Source of the DNA: Bradyrhizobium zhengyangense
GTDB lineage: Bacteria; Pseudomonadota; Alphaproteobacteria; Rhizobiales; Xanthobacteraceae
DNA length: 64,000 nucleotides
Assembly: GCF_022012435.1 (NCBI RefSeq)
Contig: NZ_JAKLUA010000020.1
Location: 1 to 64,000, forward strand
Direction of reading: 5' to 3'
How positions within the stretch are numbered: position 1 is the first letter of the stretch; every line of letters starts with the position of its first letter. A program made the position numbers and the translations under genes. A model generated the notes under the pieces. The model was not told the origin of the DNA, did no database searches, and saw only the letters and a list, made by a program, of their open reading frames with translations. Shown in pieces: positions 58,865-64,000 of the stretch.

Positions 58865-58912
58865 GAGCATGATCTTTCGGAAAACCGCTGCGCACTTTTC
58901 CGGATCATGCTG
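58865..58912. repeat. Palindromic intergenic repeat (family A, copy 3)
   Basis: GAGCATGATC (58865-58874) and GATCATGCT (58903-58911) flank GGAAAACCGC. This is the second palindrome of the family A element, found without the first one; the others are at 12909-12957 and 46665-46713. Confidence 0.85.
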
Positions 58913-58954
58913 TAGTTTTCTTGCGACCATCCCATGAGCACGGAAAGGATTGCA

Positions 58955-59242
58955 ATGGCCGCCATCGATCCCCTCACCGCAGGCGCCGTGTTCGTTGCAA
59001 CGGCGGCGACCGATGCGGTCTATGTGATGTTTACGTCAGCCGTGGTCGCGCGCAAGCGCGTACCGGCCGCGAGCTGGAGCGCGATCTGGTATTTGCTCTC
59101 CTCCTACGCGGTGATCAGCTACACAGAAAACGCCGTCTATGTGGCGTTCGCTGCGATCGGCTCCTGGGTCGGTGCCTATGCCTCGCTGACCTTCCTGCAC
59201 CGCCCGCCGGGCGGCCCACCGGTGGGGGCTGCGCCGGAGTGA
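58955..59242 (+). CDS. Small inner-membrane protein of unknown function
   Basis: The protein has about 95 residues with two hydrophobic segments (AGAVFVATAATDAVYVMFTSAVVA and AIWYLLSSYAVISYTENAVYVAFAAIGSWVGAYASLTFL) and a proline-rich tail. I start at the second ATG (58955), which has AAGGA 6 bases upstream, rather than the first at 58934. I do not recognise a family with confidence. The tail ends before a palindromic repeat, so the gene stands alone. Confidence 0.6.
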   Translation: MAAIDPLTAGAVFVATAATDAVYVMFTSAVVARKRVPAASWSAIWYLLSSYAVISYTENAVYVAFAAIGSWVGAYASLTFLHRPPGGPPVGAAPE

Positions 59243-59268
59243 GGGGGCCGCTCCTCCGGTTCGCACGG

Positions 59269-59372
59269 TGTCATCATCCGCGAAAGCGGATGATCCCGTA
59301 TTACAGAGGCGGTTGTGATTGAACCGAGAGGCCGCAGCGTACTGGATACCCCGCTTTCGCGGGGTATGACAC
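59269..59372. repeat. Palindromic intergenic repeat (family C, copy 2)
   Basis: TGTCATCATCCGCGAAAGCGG and CCGCTTTCGCGGGGTATGACA arms surround a central spacer. It is related to the copy at 27971-28068, here more asymmetric. Confidence 0.75.
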
Positions 59373-59440
59373 CGAGAACGAATTCGACATCCTCGTTCAA
59401 ACAACTAAGCTGATTACGACCAACAAAAGGAAAACCAACA

Positions 59441-60211
59441 ATGGATCTCGGTCTCAAGGGAAAAAACGCTATCGTGCTCGGCGGCACGCGCGGCATCGGG
59501 CGGGCGATTGCGGCAACGCTGGCCGGGGAAGGCAGTAATGTCGCGGTGTGCGCGCGCAATGCAGAGCAGGTCGCGGCCACGGTTGCTGAATTAAAGGCGG
59601 GCGGCATCAACGCCACCGGCGGCAGCGTTGACGTCACCAACGGCGCGGCGCTGAAGGCGTGGGTCGAGGGCGCAGCCAGGGAGCTCGGTGGCATCGACCT
59701 GCTGTTCGCCAATGCGGGCGCAATGGCGCAAGGCCACGATCCTGCATCGTGGGAGCAGAATTTCCGGCTCGACGTGCTCGGCGCCGTGCATGCATTCGAC
59801 GCGGCACGGCCGTTCCTCGAGGCCAGCGGCGAGACGAGCGGCGATGCCGCCTTCGTCATCATCTCCTCGATCTCGGCGGCGCAGGCCGATGTCGCCAGCT
59901 CCTACGGCCCGATCAAGGCGGCGCTGATCCACATGGCCAAGGGCCTGGCGCGGCAATACGCCAAGAAGAAGATCCGCGTGAATGTCGTCTCGCCCGGCAC
60001 CGTCTATTTCAAGGGCGGCGTCTGGGAGATGATCGAGAAGAACATGCCGGAGCGTTACAACGACGCGATGAAGCGCAATCCGACCGGACGCATGGCGACG
60101 CCGCAGGAGATCGCAAACGCCGCGGTGTTTCTGGCGAGCCCGGTGTCGGGATTCACGACGGGGTCGAATCTCGTGGTGGATGGCGCGATCTCGAACCGGG
60201 TGAATTTTTAG
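59441..60211 (+). CDS. Short-chain dehydrogenase/reductase (SDR) family oxidoreductase
   Basis: This 256-residue classical SDR has the cofactor-binding GGTRGIGRAI (TGxxxGxG type with Gly in place of Thr), NAG in LLFANAGAMAQG, the active-site Ser in IISSISAAQ and Y-x3-K in SYGPIKAALI. It should oxidise or reduce an alcohol/ketone with NAD(P). The C-terminal SPVSGFTTGSNLVVDGAISNRVNF is typical. AAAGGAAAA precedes the ATG. The substrate cannot be told. Confidence 0.9.
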   Translation: MDLGLKGKNAIVLGGTRGIGRAIAATLAGEGSNVAVCARNAEQVAATVAELKAGGINATGGSVDVTNGAALKAWVEGAARELGGIDLLFANAGAMAQGHDPASWEQNFRLDVLGAVHAFDAARPFLEASGETSGDAAFVIISSISAAQADVASSYGPIKAALIHMAKGLARQYAKKKIRVNVVSPGTVYFKGGVWEMIEKNMPERYNDAMKRNPTGRMATPQEIANAAVFLASPVSGFTTGSNLVVDGAISNRVNF

Positions 60212-60247
60212 GGCGTGCTCGTTCTTGTTCCGTCGTCCTGGGTGCTA

Positions 60248-60360
60248 GGTTTGCGATGGGCATGCATCGCAAACCGAGCCTCGAAGGATGAACGGCCGAG
60301 ATGCCAGCCGGGCCGTCCCCCTTCAAGGGCCGCTAAGAAGCGGCCACCTCAGGGGGACGG
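60248..60360. repeat. Pair of palindromes between the SDR and dnaE2 genes
   Basis: The first is a perfect 11-bp palindrome, GGTTTGCGATG (60248-60258) / CATCGCAAACC (60265-60275). The second is nested: outer CCGTCCCCCT (60313-60322) / AGGGGGACGG (60351-60360), inner GGCCGCT / AGCGGCC (60328-60334 and 60339-60345). Both sit between convergent genes and could stop transcription from both sides. Confidence 0.7.
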
Positions 60361-60388
60361 GGAGAGACTTGCGCGCATAGGCCCCACC

Positions 60389-63300
60389 TCAATGGAAATC
60401 CCGCGACGGCGGCAGGATACGGACGTTGCGGGGGTGGCGGATTTTCTGCGCCGGCATATCTGCGAGCGCGCGTGGGTCTTCGTTGAGCGGCTCGACCACA
60501 GTGGCGCCTGATGGCACCGGGTGCTTGCGGCTCAGGGCATCGTTGGCGAGGCCGACCAGATCGTGCGAGCGATCGATCATGCGCTGCGCGATCAGATGCG
60601 TGACCTTCTCGGGACTGCTCTGAATGTAGCCCTGAACCTCGATGAGGCGCGCGCCCATTACCTCCTTGCGGTACTGCTCCATGACCTTGGGCCACACCAC
60701 GACATTGGCGATGCCGGTTTCGTCCTCCAACGTCATGAACACGACGCCGCTGGCGCTGCCCGGCCGCTGCCGCACCAGCACCACACCGGCACAGCGGACG
60801 CGGCGCCGCTCGTTCTCGTGGCTGATCTCCTTGCAGGCGACAATGCGCTCGCGCGAAAACATCTCACGCAGGAATTCCATCGGATGGCCCTTCAGCGATA
60901 GCCGGATGGTCTGGTAATCCGCGACGACCTGTTCGGGGCGCGGCATCACGGGGAGCGGTTTTGCGCGCTCGTCCGGCTGCTCGCGCGCGGTGGCCGCTTC
61001 GAATAGCGGCAGCGCCACGTCGTCAGGCAGCCGCCGCACCTGCCACAACGCCTCGCGGCGGTCGAGCCCGAGCGAGCGGAACGCGTCCGCATCGGCCAGC
61101 AGGATCAGCGCACGCTTGGGCAGGCCGGTGTCGCGGGCGAAGTCCTCGAGCGAGGTGAAGGGCCGGCGGCTGCGGGCATCAATGATAAGATCGGCCCAAT
61201 CTTTCTGGGTGACATAGACCTTGCCTTGCCTCTTCGCCTGCTCCTTTTTGAGGAACTCCTCATCCGGATCGAGCCAGTGGAAGCCATCAATCTGGCGAAA
61301 GCCGAGACGCACAGCGCAATATCTGCCTTCCGTATTCTCCAGCGTATTCTGCGCAAAGCTGTAGGACACATCGATCTCGCGAACCTCGACGCTGTTCTTG
61401 CGGGCATCGCCGACGATCTGCGCCGGTGCGTAAAAGCCCATCGGCTGCGAATTCAAGAGGCCACAGCAGAAGGCGTCGGGGTGATGATATTTCAGCCATG
61501 ACGAGATGTAGACGAGCTGCGCAAAGCTCGCGGCATGGCTCTCGGGAAAACCGTAGGAGCCGAAGCCCTTGATCTGGTCAAAGCAGCTTCTGGCGAAGTT
61601 TGCATCATAGCCGCGCGCCACCATGTTGCCGATCAGCTTCTCCTCGTATTGGCCGATGGTGCCGACATTGCGGAAGGTCGCCATCGAGCGGCGCAGGCCA
61701 TTGGCTTCCTCGGGGGTGAATTTCGCCGCTTCGATCGCGATGCGCATCGCCTGCTCCTGGAACAGGGGCACGCCCTTGGTCTTGTGCAGCACCTTGTAGA
61801 GTTCGTCAGCGGGACCATGCTCCGGCGATGGCGAGGGATAGGTGACCTTCTCCAAATTATTCCGGCGCCGCAAGTAAGGATGCACCATGTCGCCCTGGAT
61901 CGGCCCCGGGCGCACGATCGCGACCTCGATGACGAGATCGTAGAAGGTCCGTGGTTTCAACCGCGGCAGCATGTTCATCTGGGCGCGGCTCTCGACCTGG
62001 AACACGCCGAGCGACTCGCCAGCACACAGCATGTCGTAAACCTTGGGGTCATCCTGTGGAACGCTTGCCAGCACGAAACGCTCGCCCTTGTGCTGATCGA
62101 TCAGATCAAAGCATTTCCTGATGCAGGTCAGCATGCCGAGCGCGAGCACGTCGACCTTCATCATGTTGAGCGCGTCGACGTCGTCCTTGTCCCATTCGAT
62201 GAAGGTGCGATCGTCCATCGCGGCATTGCCGATCGGCACATAAGTGTCGAGCCGGTCCTGCGTCAGCACATAGCCGCCGACATGCTGGGACAGATGGCGC
62301 GGGAATTCGATCAGCTCGGTCGCCAGCTCGACCGCAAGGCCAATCATGGGGTTTTGCGGATCGAGCCCGGCCTGCCGGACCTGCATATCGTTGAGGCCCT
62401 TGCCCCAGCTGCCCCAGACAGTGTCAGCGAGCGCGGCGGTGACGTCCTCGGTCAGGCCGAGTGCCTTGCCGACGTCGCGGATGGCGCTGCGCGGACGATA
62501 ATGAATGATGGTGGCAATGATCGCGGCGCGGTGGCGGCCGTAGCGGCGATAGACATATTGCATCACCTCCTCGCGCCGCGAATGCTCGAAATCGACGTCG
62601 ATGTCGGGTGGCTCGAGCCGCTCCTTAGAGATGAAACGCTCGAACAAGAGATCGACCTTGGTCGGATCGACCGAGGTGATCCCGAGCACGTAGCAGACGG
62701 CCGAATTCGCCGCCGATCCCCGCCCCTGGCACAGAATGTTCTGGCTGCGCGCGTAATGGACGATGTCGTGCACGGTAAGGAAGTAATGCGCGTATTTCAG
62801 CTCTGATATCAGCGCGAGTTCCTTGTTGAGCGTCGCACGCAGCTTGTCGTCGATCTTGCCGCCGAAATATTTATCAACCCCCGCCCAGGTCAGATCCTCC
62901 AGATGTCCCTGCGCGGTCTTGCCCGGCGGCACCGGCTCATCAGGATATTGATATCTGAGCTGGTCGAGCGAGAACTGGATCCTGTCGGCAAAACGCATGG
63001 TCTCCGCGATCGCCTCGGGGACATCGCGGAACAGCCGGGACATCTCGCGGGGCGTCTTCAGAAAGCGCTCGGCATTGGCTTCCAGCTTGCGTCCGACCGC
63101 CTCGATCGTGGTCTTTTCCCGGATGCAGGTGAGCACGTCCTGGAGGGGGCGCCGGCCGGGATCGTGATAGAGCACCTCGTTGGTCGCGAGCAGCGGCACC
63201 TTTGCTTTGGCGGCGAGATCATCGAGCCGCGCCAGGCGACGGCGATCGTCACCACGATAGATCAGGCTCGCCGCCAGCCACACACCGTCAGCGCGGCTTG

Positions 63301-63763
63301 CTTTCAGCTTTGAAAGCACATCCAGCGCTTGCGCATCATCAAACCGATGCGGCAGCGTCAGGACCAGGAGCTGGCCTTCCGCAAACTCCAACAGATCGCC
63401 AAAGCTGAGATGGCACTCGCCTTTCTCGATCCGGGTGATGTCGTCGCCGCGCTTGCCCCGGGTCAGAAGCTGGCAGAGCCGGCCATAGGCTGCGCGATCG
63501 CGTGGATAGACGAAAATGTCGGGCGTGCCGTCGATGAAGACGATGCGTGCGCCGATCAGCAGCTTTGGCTTGTGCAGCACCTTGTCATTGTCGAGCTCAT
63601 TCCAGGCCCGCACCACGCCGGCCAGCGTGTTGTGATCGGCAATCCCGATCACGGGAATGCCGAGCTTGCTGGCCTGATGCACATAGGCGCGCGGATCCGA
63701 CCCGCCGCGCAGGAAGGAGAAATTGGTGGTGATGCCGATCTCGGCATAGGCAGGAATGTTCAT
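60389..63763 (-). CDS. dnaE2: Error-prone DNA polymerase DnaE2 (ImuC)
   Basis: The protein has 1124 residues. It has a PHP domain at ~1-200 (EIGITTNFSFLRGGSDPR, then ADHNTLAGVVRAW), a C-family polymerase core at ~280-620 (catalytic block EPPDIDVDFEHSRREEVM), fingers with HhH at ~830-900 and an OB-fold at ~960-1050. DnaE2 lacks proofreading partners and, together with ImuB, makes mutagenic bypass of DNA lesions in the SOS response. The start overlaps the imuB stop (ATGA), so they are cotranscribed. The SOS box would lie upstream of imuA/B, outside the window. Confidence 0.95.
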   Translation of the reverse strand: MNIPAYAEIGITTNFSFLRGGSDPRAYVHQASKLGIPVIGIADHNTLAGVVRAWNELDNDKVLHKPKLLIGARIVFIDGTPDIFVYPRDRAAYGRLCQLLTRGKRGDDITRIEKGECHLSFGDLLEFAEGQLLVLTLPHRFDDAQALDVLSKLKASRADGVWLAASLIYRGDDRRRLARLDDLAAKAKVPLLATNEVLYHDPGRRPLQDVLTCIREKTTIEAVGRKLEANAERFLKTPREMSRLFRDVPEAIAETMRFADRIQFSLDQLRYQYPDEPVPPGKTAQGHLEDLTWAGVDKYFGGKIDDKLRATLNKELALISELKYAHYFLTVHDIVHYARSQNILCQGRGSAANSAVCYVLGITSVDPTKVDLLFERFISKERLEPPDIDVDFEHSRREEVMQYVYRRYGRHRAAIIATIIHYRPRSAIRDVGKALGLTEDVTAALADTVWGSWGKGLNDMQVRQAGLDPQNPMIGLAVELATELIEFPRHLSQHVGGYVLTQDRLDTYVPIGNAAMDDRTFIEWDKDDVDALNMMKVDVLALGMLTCIRKCFDLIDQHKGERFVLASVPQDDPKVYDMLCAGESLGVFQVESRAQMNMLPRLKPRTFYDLVIEVAIVRPGPIQGDMVHPYLRRRNNLEKVTYPSPSPEHGPADELYKVLHKTKGVPLFQEQAMRIAIEAAKFTPEEANGLRRSMATFRNVGTIGQYEEKLIGNMVARGYDANFARSCFDQIKGFGSYGFPESHAASFAQLVYISSWLKYHHPDAFCCGLLNSQPMGFYAPAQIVGDARKNSVEVREIDVSYSFAQNTLENTEGRYCAVRLGFRQIDGFHWLDPDEEFLKKEQAKRQGKVYVTQKDWADLIIDARSRRPFTSLEDFARDTGLPKRALILLADADAFRSLGLDRREALWQVRRLPDDVALPLFEAATAREQPDERAKPLPVMPRPEQVVADYQTIRLSLKGHPMEFLREMFSRERIVACKEISHENERRRVRCAGVVLVRQRPGSASGVVFMTLEDETGIANVVVWPKVMEQYRKEVMGARLIEVQGYIQSSPEKVTHLIAQRMIDRSHDLVGLANDALSRKHPVPSGATVVEPLNEDPRALADMPAQKIRHPRNVRILPPSRDFH

Positions 63764-64000
63764 GCGAAGAGACCGTGCACATACCAGCGGGGTGGAGCGG
63801 GCTCGCCGTCGGCGTCGAACACCTCCCCTTCATAAAGACCGTCGCGAAAAATCCAGAAGCGCAGGCCCTCGGCATCCTCGATGCGGAAATAATCCCGCGT
63901 CAGCTGCTTGCCGTCCTGCCGCCACCATTCCATCGCGATGCGTTCGGGCCCCTCCACCCGCACCACCGCATGTTTCGCGCGCCGCCAGGTGAATTGGTGC
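63760..64000 (-). CDS. imuB: ImuB, Y-family polymerase-like protein (C-terminal end, cut by the window edge)
   Basis: Only the last ~79 residues are in the window. They read FTWRRAKHAV-VRVEGPERIAMEWWRQDG, then YFRIEDAEGLRFWIFRDGLY and PPRWYVHGLFA, which match the C-terminal tail of ImuB, an inactive Y-family polymerase relative that recruits DnaE2 to the beta clamp. The gene continues past 64000 on the minus strand, so no start can be given. Its TGA overlaps the dnaE2 start. Confidence 0.85.
   Translation of the reverse strand, partial: HQFTWRRAKHAVVRVEGPERIAMEWWRQDGKQLTRDYFRIEDAEGLRFWIFRDGLYEGEVFDADGEPAPPRWYVHGLFA

Overview
The window looks like chromosomal core DNA from an alphaproteobacterium of the Bradyrhizobium/Nitrobacteraceae type. 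The signs are: GC-rich DNA with long antisense open frames under most real genes; a MucR/Ros regulator; two DUF2336 proteins; DUF5330 and DUF1491 proteins; the TIGR03808/TIGR03809 pair; an EcfF-OsrA-type sigma/anti-sigma pair; and at least four families of short palindromic intergenic repeats. I saw no prophage, insertion sequence, CRISPR array, tRNA or rRNA. This rests on reading protein motifs, without database searches.

Layout. 1-4.7 kb: a small membrane protein, a CsbD stress protein facing a small ORF across a region with two GGAAC-type promoter candidates, a shortened LysR regulator divergent from a RidA-like protein, an ATC-hydrolase-family protein, and a metallo-beta-lactamase-fold hydrolase divergent from a second LysR regulator. 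4.7-9.6 kb: a four-gene minus-strand operon with an exported TPR-CHAT protease-like protein, a secreted beta-sandwich-like protein and two zinc-ribbon proteins. 9.7-19.2 kb: an exported alpha/beta hydrolase, a lipoprotein, DUF2336, DUF1491, a peptidoglycan-binding protein overlapping a PAS histidine kinase, DUF5330, SufE, MucR and a proline-rich membrane protein. 19.5-28 kb: two polytopic glycosyltransferases (GT39- and GT87-like), a class II aldolase, an M20 peptidase, a HerA-like DUF853 ATPase and two small proteins. 28-38.2 kb: folP-folB-folK, followed by methylmalonyl-CoA mutase (small subunit, a GFA-family gene, large subunit), a DUF3298-like protein, an orphan Bug-type binding protein, meaB and a C15 peptidase. 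38.4-48.9 kb: the TIGR03808/TIGR03809 pair, an ECF sigma/anti-sigma/subtilisin operon, a membrane diguanylate cyclase with a DUF2336 protein, and the EcfF-OsrA-like redox module with a recognisable autoregulatory promoter. 49-64 kb: enoyl-CoA hydratase, a TolC-family protein, a P-loop protein, an amidohydrolase, a CzcB/CzcA-type heavy-metal efflux pair, a CaiB-type CoA transferase, an SDR, and dnaE2 preceded by the cut end of imuB, the SOS mutagenesis cassette.

Functionally coherent units are the folate branch (FolP, FolB, FolK), the propionate/methylmalonyl branch (MutA, MutB, MeaB), the EcfF-OsrA stress switch, the metal-efflux pair and the translesion synthesis cassette. The least described unit is the CHAT operon at 4.7-9.6 kb. 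The most testable regulatory observation is a GTAAC-N16-CGAAT promoter directly in front of ecfF, which also moves that gene's start codon downstream. One repeat family ends exactly on the stop codon of two unrelated minus-strand genes.
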